Positions 40,841 to 49,416 of a DNA stretch of 64,000 nt are shown piece after piece. The translations under genes and the position numbers were made by a program. Each line of letters begins with the position of its first letter. The first letter of the stretch is position 1. The notes under the pieces are model-generated. The model saw nothing but the letters and a program-made list of their open reading frames with translations. It had not been told where the DNA came from and searched no databases. This DNA comes from Actinoallomurus bryophytorum (lineage in GTDB: Bacteria; Actinomycetota; Actinomycetes; Streptosporangiales; Streptosporangiaceae), in contig NZ_VFOZ01000002.1 in NCBI RefSeq assembly GCF_006716425.1, positions 434,001-498,000 of the forward strand, given 5' to 3'.

Positions 40841-41939
40841 TACGGGAGCCGGAGCCGCCGCCCGATCCGTACGCGGCCGCCGTGATGCTGCTCTGCACCG
40901 CGTTCTCGGTCGAGTCGGAGGGGTAGCCCTTCGTGATGGCGCCCTCGAAGAACTCGCCGACACCGCTGACGCTGTTGTCACCGCCGGTGCCCAGCAGGAG
41001 CGAGCTGTCGACCTTCATCGGCGAGTAACCGTTCGGCAGGGCGCCCGAGTACGGCGTCGTCAGCCCGCCGCTGGCGGCGTTTCCATATTTCAGCGTGAAG
41101 TTACTCGTGCCGTTGTTCTTCTCCCACGCGCTGACGAACGGGAAGTGCACTCCCGAGTTGTTCGCGTCCTTGTTGGAGCCGGACCCGGTGTGGTACATCC
41201 CGTTCTCCAGGTCGGCCTCCACCCACGGCCCGGAACCCGTGCACCCGCCGAACCAGCACGCGGTGCCCCACTCGATCGCGTTCATCGTCGCGTTGCCGGT
41301 GTCGGTGTGGGAGTTCTCGCCGCTGCCGTAGTCGAAGCAGCACCACTGGTTGACGTAGTTCGACGAGGTCACCATGTAGATGCCCTCGGGCTGGGAGCCG
41401 GTCGGCACACCCGCCGCGTGGTCGATGCGGTAGCCGACGCCCGGCGTGACCTTGATCCCGTACGCCGGGTGCCCGCCCACCGTCACCGGCAGCGCCATCG
41501 CGTCCGCGCCGACGTCCGCGCCGTTCGGCCCGGGGCCCTTCCAGTAGCCGCCCCAGGAGATCGGCAGGTCGTTGTGGTTGCTGGTCTGGTCATAGATCTT
41601 CGTGACCGTGCAGGAGGTGTTCGCGCAGAACGAGACCTGCGGGGCCGCGTCGACATAGCCGCCCGCCGACAGGAGGCCGACGTCGCGGGACTGCCCGTCG
41701 GAGGAACGCTTGATCTGGTAGAGCGACCCGTTGTAGGACGTGAACAACGCACGGGTCATGCTGTGCGCCGCCGCACACGGCGTGCCACCCGCCGCGTAGA
41801 CGTCACACGGCAGTGACGACGCCGCCGAGGCGGCGGGTGTGGACGCCGGGGTGCCGAGGGTGAACATCGCCAGAGCCAGGGCCATCAGCATTAAGGCGAT
41901 CGGCCGGGTTCGCCATCGAGTGGCAGAGACCACGGACAT
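40449..41939 (-). CDS. Secreted GH54 alpha-L-arabinofuranosidase with three-repeat ricin lectin (copy 3)
   Basis: A 496-residue enzyme. The signal peptide is about 1-39, the GH54 domain 41-365 (LPCDVYAAGGTPCAAAHSMT) and the ricin module 370-496 (QTW, QQW, QQW). The catalytic features are intact: QWCCFDYGS, EADLENGMYHTG with the Glu, and GTGGDNSVSG with the Asp. Compared with copies 1 and 2 it has a different lectin, one nearly identical in DNA to that of the neighbouring GH10 gene. Second gene of the six-gene operon, 42 bp after the clan GH-A gene. Confidence 0.92.
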   Translation of the reverse strand: MSVVSATRWRTRPIALMLMALALAMFTLGTPASTPAASAASSLPCDVYAAGGTPCAAAHSMTRALFTSYNGSLYQIKRSSDGQSRDVGLLSAGGYVDAAPQVSFCANTSCTVTKIYDQTSNHNDLPISWGGYWKGPGPNGADVGADAMALPVTVGGHPAYGIKVTPGVGYRIDHAAGVPTGSQPEGIYMVTSSNYVNQWCCFDYGSGENSHTDTGNATMNAIEWGTACWFGGCTGSGPWVEADLENGMYHTGSGSNKDANNSGVHFPFVSAWEKNNGTSNFTLKYGNAASGGLTTPYSGALPNGYSPMKVDSSLLLGTGGDNSVSGVGEFFEGAITKGYPSDSTENAVQSSITAAAYGSGGGSGSRTGALRAVGAGRCLDVPNASATPGVQVQIYDCSGGSNQTWTMSSSGQLSVSSGGATLCLDAYNNQTSSGTKVETWTCNGASNQQWRLNSNGTVTGVQSGLCLDVTSAGTANGSLVELWTCNGQSNQQWTLG

Positions 41940-41981
41940 GGAACTACCTCCGTTCGAAGATGCCGTCAGGTCGGGGAAGGG

Positions 41982-43811
41982 TCAGCGGGGGGTGAAGTCC
42001 TGGTTGGTGCCGGGCGCGCCCTTGCACTGCCACTGGTCCAGCTGCTGGTCCAGGGTGCTGCCGCCCCCGTAGACGTCCAGGCACAGCCCGCTGTTGCCGT
42101 TCTGGAACTCATAGGAGCCGTCGGACTGCTGGAGCGGTCTCCACATGCTGCTCGCCGACCCGTTCCGGGCCTGTTGCACGATGTCCGGCGTACCGGCCGT
42201 CGTGGACCCGTTCGCCACGGCCACCACCTGACCGGAGCTCTGTGCCTGCAGTTCGCCGTAGCCGTTCGACCCCGGCAGGAACTGGAACTGCTGGTTCGAC
42301 TGACCGTTGCAGGTCCACTGACCGATCGCCGCGCCGGCCGCGGAGGAGTTGCCGTGCACGTCCACGCACAGGCCGTTGTTGCCCACGACGAGCTGGTGGT
42401 AGCCGCTCGGGAAGCCGCCCCCGCCCGACTGCGCGGGGGTCAGATAGATGCCGAACGCGTCATGTGAGGCCTGGAAGGTGACGGGCACCGTGATGGAGCC
42501 GCCGGAGGCGCTCACGTTCTGGTCGTAGACGACCTGCCGCGAGCTCAGTGACGACTGGTCCGGGATCCGGTACACGGTGACGTTGACGCTGCCGTTGTTC
42601 GCCAGCCAGGGCACCGACGACAGGCCGTTGAACGTCACGGACGCGCTGCCGGTGTAGCCGTTCGAGTCCCCGATGACGGCGACGGCCCGCTTGTTCGTGC
42701 TGTCCTCGGCGGCGGAGATCGCCGTGCTCCCGGTCTGCCCGGACGTGGAGACCAGGCTGCCGGTGAGGTCGGCGTACGTGCGGAACGCCCACCAGTTACC
42801 GGTGGTCGTGTAGCTGCTGCCGTTCACGCCGAGGATCCCGGTGAGGTTGGGGATCAGGCAGCAGACCCAGTTGCCGCGCATCGCGTTGGTATAGCCGGAC
42901 TGGGCGAAGCGGGCGAGGTACCAGGCCGTCACGCCGGCGGTCTGCCGGTCCGCGGGCTGGTACTCGTTCGCCGACAGGGGACGGCGTGAGATGCCGGCCG
43001 CGTCCAGGTCGCTGTTGATCGCCTGCGACACGGTCACCGGGTCGTCGACGTCGCCCTCGTCGTGGTTGGTGATCTCGTCGGGCACCGTGCCGGCGCTCTT
43101 GACGTGCGCCAGCCACGTCTGCCACTCCCCCGGGTTCCCCTGCGGGGTGAAGGCGAGTGACGGTCCGACGATCTTGGCGTTCGGCGCGATGCGCCGGATC
43201 TCCCGGTAGGCGGTGTCCCACATCTGGAAGTACTGGGTGCTGTTCACTCCCCGCTTCCAGAAGACGGAGATGTCCGGCTCGTTGTAGATGTCGTAGGCGA
43301 ACGGGAGCCCGGAGGCCTGGAGCGCGCCCACCGTCGCGTCGACGAAGGCGACCCAGTTGGAGCAGTCGCCGTTGTCACAGGGGTACGTCGTGTTCGACGG
43401 CTGGCCCCCGTCCACGCCGTAGAGATCGCTCACGATCACCTGGAACTCGGCGTTGTACGGCGCCTGGGTGAGGCGCTTGGCCTGCGAGATCACCGCGCTG
43501 ACGTCCGTCTGCGTGCCGGAACCGTACCGGTAGCCGTCGCCGATCCACCCTCGGGTCGCGTGCCCGCCGCCGCGGTACGCGTTGGGGTGGAGCGGTGCCA
43601 GGTACTGGTCAGGTGGTTGCGAGCCGTCCTGGTTGAAGCCGTACAGGAAACCTTCGCCGACTCCGGTCGCCGGACCTCGTGTCGCGGCCAGGTTCACGCT
43701 CATCGACTCGGCGGCCGAGGCGCTCGGAGCGCTCACCGTGACGGGGATCGCCAGTGCCAGGACCATCGCGCCCAGCGCCGCCAGGCGGCCGAGCCGTGCT
43801 CTCATACTCAT
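41982..43811 (-). CDS. Secreted clan GH-A glycoside hydrolase, family uncertain, with lectin domain
   Basis: A 609-residue exported enzyme and the first gene of the six-gene operon. After the signal peptide (about 1-33) a TIM-barrel region (35-345) has AYDIYNEPDISVFW, whose NEP carries the acid/base Glu, and RPLSANEYQPADRQ with the likely nucleophile Glu. A beta-sandwich (about 345-465) follows, then a beta-trefoil (470-609) like that of GH54 copy 1. The layout recalls GH39 and related xylosidase or galactanase families, but I cannot assign one. GGAGG precedes ATG 43811. It should cut a terminal or backbone sugar of the same polysaccharide the operon degrades. Confidence 0.78.
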   Translation of the reverse strand: MSMRARLGRLAALGAMVLALAIPVTVSAPSASAAESMSVNLAATRGPATGVGEGFLYGFNQDGSQPPDQYLAPLHPNAYRGGGHATRGWIGDGYRYGSGTQTDVSAVISQAKRLTQAPYNAEFQVIVSDLYGVDGGQPSNTTYPCDNGDCSNWVAFVDATVGALQASGLPFAYDIYNEPDISVFWKRGVNSTQYFQMWDTAYREIRRIAPNAKIVGPSLAFTPQGNPGEWQTWLAHVKSAGTVPDEITNHDEGDVDDPVTVSQAINSDLDAAGISRRPLSANEYQPADRQTAGVTAWYLARFAQSGYTNAMRGNWVCCLIPNLTGILGVNGSSYTTTGNWWAFRTYADLTGSLVSTSGQTGSTAISAAEDSTNKRAVAVIGDSNGYTGSASVTFNGLSSVPWLANNGSVNVTVYRIPDQSSLSSRQVVYDQNVSASGGSITVPVTFQASHDAFGIYLTPAQSGGGGFPSGYHQLVVGNNGLCVDVHGNSSAAGAAIGQWTCNGQSNQQFQFLPGSNGYGELQAQSSGQVVAVANGSTTAGTPDIVQQARNGSASSMWRPLQQSDGSYEFQNGNSGLCLDVYGGGSTLDQQLDQWQCKGAPGTNQDFTPR

Positions 43812-44017
43812 CGATCGTTCCTCCGGTCCGGGGGGTCATCCGGAAGCGATGGGGCGGGGATCGGACCGCGGCCATGCCGTTCGCGGGCGCCACTGCCGTG
43901 TCCTCGACCGGTTCGCCGGTGAGGGTGGAGAGCACTCGGAGGGAGCGGTACGTGCGCGGGGGCGGGCGGGGGGACGCGCCACCGTCGGGGGGCGATGACG
44001 GTACGTACGGGATGAGT

Positions 44018-44041
44018 CGAATCGATTGGCGAATCGGTTCG
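44018..44041. promoter_or_regulatory. Tandem LacI-type operators of the six-gene secreted operon
   Basis: Two abutting 12-mers, CGAATCGATTGG (44018-44029) and CGAATCGGTTCG (44030-44041), sit 5 bp downstream of the predicted -10. The same tandem arrangement is found at 24127-24151. LacI-2, divergent and 320 bp away, is the likely binder; LacI-1 may also bind. Confidence 0.85.
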
Positions 44042-44046
44042 ACCGG

Positions 44047-44075
44047 ATGTTACGACTGCATTGAGGGGCGGTCAA
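44047..44075 (-). promoter_or_regulatory. Predicted promoter of the six-gene secreted hydrolase operon
   Basis: Minus strand: -35 TTGACC (44070-44075), 17-bp spacer, -10 TAACAT (44047-44052), one of the best matches in the window. The long leader (about 230 bp) to ATG 43811 contains no other gene. Confidence 0.75.
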
Positions 44076-44239
44076 TGGCGGGTTACGCGCCGTCGGCGAC
44101 GCCGGTCCGTACCGACGGAGTCGGCACTGCTCAGGCGCACATAGCCCCACCGCAGGCCGTGAAAACAGCGGACGGGAGGGTTTCAGCCACGCCCCGTTCC
44201 CCGCGCGCCGACGCAGGTCCGGACACCGGACGGCTTCGA

Positions 44240-44268
44240 TTGCCGGAGAACGCCCACCTCGATATACT
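44240..44268 (+). promoter_or_regulatory. Predicted promoter of the LacI-2 gene
   Basis: -35 TTGCCG (44240-44245), 17-bp spacer, -10 TATACT (44263-44268). An operator follows 11 bp downstream. Confidence 0.7.
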
Positions 44269-44279
44269 CCGGTCAGCTG

Positions 44280-44291
44280 CGAAACGATTCG
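44280..44291. promoter_or_regulatory. LacI-type operator, autoregulatory site of LacI-2
   Basis: CGAAACGATTCG matches the CGAANCGNTTCG class and overlaps the expected LacI-2 transcription start. It is about 250 bp from the tandem sites of the divergent operon. Confidence 0.75.
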
Positions 44292-44362
44292 ACTAACTCA
44301 CTCCGCCCTTCACCGGTCGCGACGGCCTGCGGTCGGCCGCACCCGCGTCGCGAAGGAGTTCG

Positions 44363-45379
44363 ATGAACATCGGGGAGATCGCCCGCCGCTCGGGGGTGTC
44401 GCCCAGCACCGTGTCCTACGCGCTGAGCGGCAAGCGTGCGGTCTCCGAGGCGACCCGGCAGCGCATCCAGGCGGTCATCGACGAGCTCGGCTACCGCCCC
44501 AACGCCGCCGCACGGGCCCTGCGGGAAGGCCGGACCCGCACGATCGGCCTTGTCATCCCCCCGGCACGGGGCCGGCTGACGTTCATGCAGCTCGACTTCG
44601 TCGCCGGCGTCATGGACGCCGCGGCCCGCGCCGACCTCGACGTGCTGCTGTCCCCCTCCGGCGGCGACCACGACCGCTCCTTCGAGCGGATCACCACCGA
44701 GCACCGGGTGGACGGCGTGATCCTCATGGAGATCCGCCTGGACGATCCCCGTGTCACCCGGCTGCAACGGCTGAACCTGCCGTTCGTCACCATCGGCCGC
44801 ACCGCCCGGCCGGAGGGGATGAGCTGGATCGATGTGGATTTCGCGGCGCTGATCGGCCGGTGTGTCGACCATCTCGCCGACCTCGGGCACCGCCACATCG
44901 CGCTGATCAACCGGTCGGCCGAGTTGATCGCCTCCGGCTACGGCCCCGCGTGCCGGGCGCACGAGGGCTTCGTGGCGGCGACCACGCGCCGGGGTGTCGA
45001 GGGTTTCGAGTACCCGTGCGCCGACGACGCCCAAGCCGGCGAGGCCTGCGTCGAAGCGATCCTGCGGAGCAGGCCGGACGTCACGGCCGCGGCGACGGTC
45101 AACGAGGCGGCGCTGCCCGGAGTCCAGCGAGCGCTGATGCGCTCCGGGCTGCAGGTCCCGCGCGGATTCTCGATCGCCGGAGTCGCCGCACGGTTCTGGG
45201 CCGAGCAGTTCCATCCCACGCTCACCGCGGCGGACCTGCCCGCTCAGGAGATGGCGGCCACCGCCGTGGACTTCCTCACCGAGCGCATCGCCGATCCGGA
45301 CGCCGCGCCCAAGCAACATCTGCTCGTCCCGCCGATCTCTCTGCGCGACAGCACCGGACCGGCGCCCGCGCCGCGCTGA
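44363..45379 (+). CDS. LacI-family transcriptional repressor (LacI-2)
   Basis: A 338-residue regulator; ATG 44363 has a GAAGGAG site. The HTH (about 1-50) reads MNIGEIARRSGVSPSTVSYALSGKR, differing from LacI-1 at few positions in the recognition region and sharing AVSEATRQRIQAVIDELGY almost entirely. The effector domain keeps LPFVTIGRTAR, HLADLGHRHIAL and VNEAALPGVQRAL. It is divergent from the six-gene secreted operon and has CGAANCGNTTCG-class sites on both sides. It probably represses the operon and itself until a pentose- or deoxyhexose-type inducer is present; the ligand is unknown. Confidence 0.93.
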   Translation: MNIGEIARRSGVSPSTVSYALSGKRAVSEATRQRIQAVIDELGYRPNAAARALREGRTRTIGLVIPPARGRLTFMQLDFVAGVMDAAARADLDVLLSPSGGDHDRSFERITTEHRVDGVILMEIRLDDPRVTRLQRLNLPFVTIGRTARPEGMSWIDVDFAALIGRCVDHLADLGHRHIALINRSAELIASGYGPACRAHEGFVAATTRRGVEGFEYPCADDAQAGEACVEAILRSRPDVTAAATVNEAALPGVQRALMRSGLQVPRGFSIAGVAARFWAEQFHPTLTAADLPAQEMAATAVDFLTERIADPDAAPKQHLLVPPISLRDSTGPAPAPR

Positions 45380-45419
45380 TCGCGAAAGCCGTTCAGGACC
45401 AGGCACGCGGTCGGGCTCA

Positions 45420-46460
45420 TCACGCCTCCGCCTCTCCATCCGCCCCGCAGTCGATGAGGACCTTCATGACGGCCGCACCGGACTCGAGCGCCGCGAAAGC
45501 CTGTGCGCTGCGGTCGAGCGGTTCGATCCGGGAGATCAGCGGCCCGGCGGGGATCTCGTCCTCGGCGATCAGCCCCACGGCGGTCTCGAAGTCACCCCGG
45601 TCGTACAGGCGGGCACCGAGCAGGGTGAGCTCGCGCCAGAAGAAATCGTGCAGGCTGACCTCGCGGGGTGCCGGGTGGCCGGTCCCCTGGACCATGCGAC
45701 CACGGGTGGCCAGCGCGCCGGCCGCGGTGGTCACCCCGGCCGCGGCGCCGGACACCTCGAAGGCGACGGCCGCGCCCGCCCCATCGGTCCACCGCGCCAT
45801 GGCCTCGGCGATGCCGTCGTCCGGGTCGAGTGCGGAGAGGCCGAGTCCCTCGGCCACGAACCTGCGGTACGGATCGGGTTCCGCCACCAGGACGTCGGCC
45901 CCGAACCGGCGGGCGACGATCGCGACGAGCAGGCCGATCGGGCCGCCGCCGACCACGAGCGCCTTCTCCCCCGGCCGCACCCGAGCGCGTCGTACGTCGT
46001 GCACGGCCACGGCGGTGGGCTCGGCCAGTGCGGCGTGGTCCAGGCGCAGGTCATGCGGCACGCGCACGAGGGTGGCGGCGGGCACGGTCCAGGTGTTCTG
46101 CAGGGATCCGGGAGCGTCGACGCCCAGGAAGACCAGACGGTGGCAGATGTGCGTGTGGCCCACCCGGCAGGCCGGGCAGTCCCGGCAGGGCACCCACGGC
46201 ATGACCGTGACGGGGTCCCCCGGCCGCCAGTCGCCCGCGCCGTCGCCGACCTGCGCGATCCGGCCGGACATCTCGTGCCCGATCACCTGCGGGGGCTCGA
46301 CCCTGTCGTCCATGTCGCCGCGGAAGATGTGCAGGTCGGTGTCGCCGATCCCGGTGTAGGCCACGTCGACGCGGACGTGGCCGGGCGGCGGCGGGGCGGC
46401 TCCGGCGGTGTCGAGCGCCAGCCGCCGGACTCCGAGGTAGGTGACGCGTCGTGCGGTCAC
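45420..46460 (-). CDS. Medium-chain alcohol/sugar dehydrogenase, zinc type with altered catalytic site
   Basis: A 346-residue MDR-family dehydrogenase (GTG 46460 start). The structural-zinc lobe is intact (four Cys in CRDCPACRVGHTHIC, about residues 90-105), as are VIGHEMSG with the catalytic-zinc His-Glu pair and the Rossmann motif VVGGGPIGLL. The catalytic-zinc Cys, normally in GICGTDLH, is missing: the segment reads GIGDTDLHIF. Chemistry may therefore differ or zinc may be bound another way. It closes the operon with a lactonase-like amidohydrolase, which suggests oxidation of an imported sugar to a lactone; the substrate is unknown. Confidence 0.88.
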   Translation of the reverse strand: MTARRVTYLGVRRLALDTAGAAPPPPGHVRVDVAYTGIGDTDLHIFRGDMDDRVEPPQVIGHEMSGRIAQVGDGAGDWRPGDPVTVMPWVPCRDCPACRVGHTHICHRLVFLGVDAPGSLQNTWTVPAATLVRVPHDLRLDHAALAEPTAVAVHDVRRARVRPGEKALVVGGGPIGLLVAIVARRFGADVLVAEPDPYRRFVAEGLGLSALDPDDGIAEAMARWTDGAGAAVAFEVSGAAAGVTTAAGALATRGRMVQGTGHPAPREVSLHDFFWRELTLLGARLYDRGDFETAVGLIAEDEIPAGPLISRIEPLDRSAQAFAALESGAAVMKVLIDCGADGEAEA

Positions 46461-46554
46461 GCGGGCTCTCCCCCGCCGGCCGGGAGCGCGTGGTGCGGGG
46501 GGCAAGGAACTTCGCGACGGCCGGGCTGGGCTGGACGTGTCACGGCGGGTCCTC

Positions 46555-47412
46555 TCATGTTCCGTTCGGGGTTAAGGGGGTCGCGGGGGCCACCTGGTAG
46601 ATCCGGGCCGCGTTGCCGTACAGGACGGCGTCGGCCGCCTCGGGCGCGTGTGCGGCGAGCACGGCGCGGACGAGCTCCAGCCAGGAGCCGTAGTCCGTTG
46701 CCAGGGTCATCACCGGCCAGTCGCTGCCGTACAGGCACCGGCCGGGACCGAAGATCTGCAGGGCCTCGCGCAGCGTCGCGGCGACGAGCGATCGCGCGGT
46801 GCCGGGGGCGGCCTCGGTGGCCAGGCCCGAGAGCTTGCAGACGACGTTGTCGTGCCGCGCCAGCCTGCGCAGGGCCTGTCCCCACGACGAATCGCCCGGA
46901 GGTGATGGCTTGCCGAGATGGTCCAGGACGATCGTGGTCCGCGGGCAGGCCGCCGCCAGTTCGGCGAGCTCCGGCAGCTGGTGCGCGCGCACGCAGGCGT
47001 CGAAGGGCAGCCCGGCGTCGCCGAGGAGGCGCACGCCGGCGCGGAAGCCGCCGGCGGCGGTGAAGCCCGCGGCCTCGTCCTGGACGTTGCGGCGCACCCC
47101 GACGACGAAGGGGTCGCCGGCGTAGGCGCGGATCACCGGCCGGGCGCGCGCGGGGTCCTCCAGATCGGCGTGCGCGACGACGCCGCGGATCCATGGCCGG
47201 TGCCGGGCCGCGCGGCGGACATGGTCGATCTCGGCACCCGCCTGGTGGGCGGCCCGACCGGCCTCGACGAAGACGACGTCCACGGGTTCGGGGCGCTGCG
47301 CGGCGAGGTCCTCGGGGGTGAAGGCGCGGTTCAGCGGCGGGACCTCCGCGAGCCAGGGATAGGTCAGATGCCGTGGGTCCCAGAAATGGACGTGGGAGTC
47401 GAGGAGCCTCAC
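46555..47412 (-). CDS. Amidohydrolase-family protein, sugar lactonase-like (COG3618 type)
   Basis: A 285-residue TIM-barrel hydrolase. GTG 47412 overlaps the stop of the upstream gene (GTGA), so the pair is coupled. Metal-site motifs are visible: RLLDSHVHFWDP (HxH, residues about 6-8), TIVLDHLGKP, and LYGSDWPV with the Asp near 245. Relatives include L-fuconolactonase and L-rhamnonolactonase, which hydrolyse sugar lactones made by dehydrogenases. With the MDR dehydrogenase gene just downstream (gap of 94 bp), an oxidative, non-phosphorylative breakdown route for a deoxy sugar or pentose is plausible; neither sugar nor product can be read from sequence. Confidence 0.87.
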   Translation of the reverse strand: MRLLDSHVHFWDPRHLTYPWLAEVPPLNRAFTPEDLAAQRPEPVDVVFVEAGRAAHQAGAEIDHVRRAARHRPWIRGVVAHADLEDPARARPVIRAYAGDPFVVGVRRNVQDEAAGFTAAGGFRAGVRLLGDAGLPFDACVRAHQLPELAELAAACPRTTIVLDHLGKPSPPGDSSWGQALRRLARHDNVVCKLSGLATEAAPGTARSLVAATLREALQIFGPGRCLYGSDWPVMTLATDYGSWLELVRAVLAAHAPEAADAVLYGNAARIYQVAPATPLTPNGT

Positions 47413-49340
47413 GAGTCGCCTCCGGCGGACGGCGAGTCGAACGGCGTCCGGTAGGAGGGCGTGCGGGTGCGCAGGTCGAGCCGGAGCGTCAGGCGGACAC
47501 GGGTCGAACGCGGCAGCTCGACGAGGAGCCAGGGCCCGTCGACGCGCACCTCGCCGGAGGTCACCGCCGGCCGGCCGTGCCCGTAGTCGTACAGGTCGCC
47601 GGTCCAGGACGGATCGGTACAGACGGTGTGCCCGGCAGTGCGGATGGTGTGCTCGGCGAACGCCCCGGCCTGCACGACGACACGGCGCGTGGCCTCCGGA
47701 TCGAGGTTGACCAGGTCGACGACGGTCGCCTCCGGGTCGATGCGGGACACCAGAGCCGCGACCGAGGGCGGCAGCCCGGGACGCCGGGCGTCGGCGTCGT
47801 GGTAGCGCACGCGCGCCTGCTGCAGGCCGCCGTTGTAGATGACCTGCGGGCCGCCCCAGGTCAGCTGCACCAGTGCCTCGGTCACCACCGGGTTCGACTG
47901 CTGCCACACGTGGATGTCGGCCTCGGGCACGTCCCGGCCGCGATAGCGGTCCATGCGGCCCAGCCGGTGCCGGACCTGGGCCTGCGCGGCGGCGAGGATC
48001 CGCTCGGGGTAACCGGGATCGTCGCCGGCGAGGAAGGCGAACCAGGGCTCCTCGTGCCCGGCCTCCTCCTTGCTACGGAAGGCCCGCACCGTACGCCAGT
48101 CGTAGCCGGCGGCCGCGCGCAGCCGTTCGATGCGCTCCCGGTCGGCGGCGGAGGCCGAATGGTGCCACAGCGCGGTGGGCACCGCCATGAGCATCGGGTT
48201 GTAGTCGAACCACCCCTGGTCCCCGTACCGGAACGGCACGTGCAGGGTCGGGGTGTCCACGTCCTCGCCGAGCTGGGCGACCCACTTGGACCGGATGCTG
48301 GAGTCGGCCTCGGCGAACGCCATGACCCTGCCGTGGCCGATGATCTCGTCCAGGGCGGGGCGGACCAGGTCGAGGAAGGAGTCGTCACCGGTGGCGGCGG
48401 CGCCGGCCAGCGCGGCGACCATCGCGGCGTGCCCGACGCTGTACCAGCCGTGCGGCCACGACCAGCCGTAGAGCCCGCCGTACCAGCGGCCCTCCAGCAG
48501 TCCGCCGACGGTGCCGTCCGGCGCGACGTTGTCCGGCACGATCCCGCCGTTCGCGGCGGCACGCTCCCGCCACGCGCCGACGTAGGTGGCGATCCAGTCG
48601 CGGTAGCGCCGCTCGCCGGAGAGGATCAGCGCGTTGAGGACCAGCCCGGACGCGGCCAGGTTCACCGCCGTGTCGCCGGTGCCCATCCGGGCTCGCATCT
48701 CCTCGCCCAGCCTCGGGTCGTGCTCGCGCTCAGGCTCGGGGGCGCCTGGCGGCAGCACCCACTCCAGCGGGAAGCCGTACATCTCGGCCTCCTTCGGCAG
48801 CCAGGGGTAGTTCGCACCGTCGAACAGCCCTTCCCGCCGTGGGTCGCCGCCGTTGTGCGGACGGCGGATGACGCGGTGCTCGGGGTCGTAGTTGCCGCAC
48901 GCAGGATCGACGTAGAGATCGGCGAATCGCAAGGCCCGCGCGGTCCAGCGTTCGGGCGCCGCCATGCACAGGAAGTAGAAGAGCAGCAGGCTCTCGCCCT
49001 GGTGGAACCAGTCGTAGCCGCGCTCGTACTCCTCGTGCAGCATGCCGAGCTCGGTGAGCTGGCGGGTGACGCCCTCCCAGTGGCGCTCGGACGCGGTGAG
49101 CAGGTCGTCGGCGCCGCCGAGCAGGTACAGCTGGGGCCAGTTGAAGAACGTCTCGTAGAAGTCGTCCACACCGTCCCGCGAGGTCAGCCGGTCGTTGTAC
49201 AGCAACCGCCCGTCCGGTCCGGTGAAGTCGCGCGCGAACCGGCGCCAGGCGTGGTCGAGCAGGCCGAACAGCTCCCGCTGCGCTATCGCCCAGCCCGGCG
49301 GCTCGAGCAGCGGTACCGATGCCGTGATGACGGGATGCAT
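47409..49340 (-). CDS. Unrecognised 643-residue protein, possible (alpha/alpha)n-barrel glycosidase or lyase
   Basis: I do not recognise this family. ATG 49340 is chosen because the frame upstream lies within the permease gene. There is no signal peptide, so it acts in the cytoplasm. Residues about 15-480 are mostly helical with evenly spaced aromatic clusters (NWPQLYLLGG, YDWFHQGESLLLFYFL, GRWYGGLYGWSWPHGWYSVGHAA), typical of (alpha/alpha)6 toroid carbohydrate enzymes. The last 150 residues look like a beta-sandwich (WTGDLYDYGHGRPAVTSG). His, Asp and Glu residues occur in the aromatic clusters, but no catalytic pair can be named. It lies between an oligosaccharide importer and a lactonase/dehydrogenase pair, so it probably releases the monosaccharide that feeds them. 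Confidence 0.7.
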   Translation of the reverse strand: MHPVITASVPLLEPPGWAIAQRELFGLLDHAWRRFARDFTGPDGRLLYNDRLTSRDGVDDFYETFFNWPQLYLLGGADDLLTASERHWEGVTRQLTELGMLHEEYERGYDWFHQGESLLLFYFLCMAAPERWTARALRFADLYVDPACGNYDPEHRVIRRPHNGGDPRREGLFDGANYPWLPKEAEMYGFPLEWVLPPGAPEPEREHDPRLGEEMRARMGTGDTAVNLAASGLVLNALILSGERRYRDWIATYVGAWRERAAANGGIVPDNVAPDGTVGGLLEGRWYGGLYGWSWPHGWYSVGHAAMVAALAGAAATGDDSFLDLVRPALDEIIGHGRVMAFAEADSSIRSKWVAQLGEDVDTPTLHVPFRYGDQGWFDYNPMLMAVPTALWHHSASAADRERIERLRAAAGYDWRTVRAFRSKEEAGHEEPWFAFLAGDDPGYPERILAAAQAQVRHRLGRMDRYRGRDVPEADIHVWQQSNPVVTEALVQLTWGGPQVIYNGGLQQARVRYHDADARRPGLPPSVAALVSRIDPEATVVDLVNLDPEATRRVVVQAGAFAEHTIRTAGHTVCTDPSWTGDLYDYGHGRPAVTSGEVRVDGPWLLVELPRSTRVRLTLRLDLRTRTPSYRTPFDSPSAGGDS

Positions 49341-49416
49341 CCGGGGAGATCTCCATTCCAGGGGCGCTCCAGAGCGCGCTGCGCTGCGGCCCTCGGGCGG
49401 GTGGGCGGCGGGCCGG

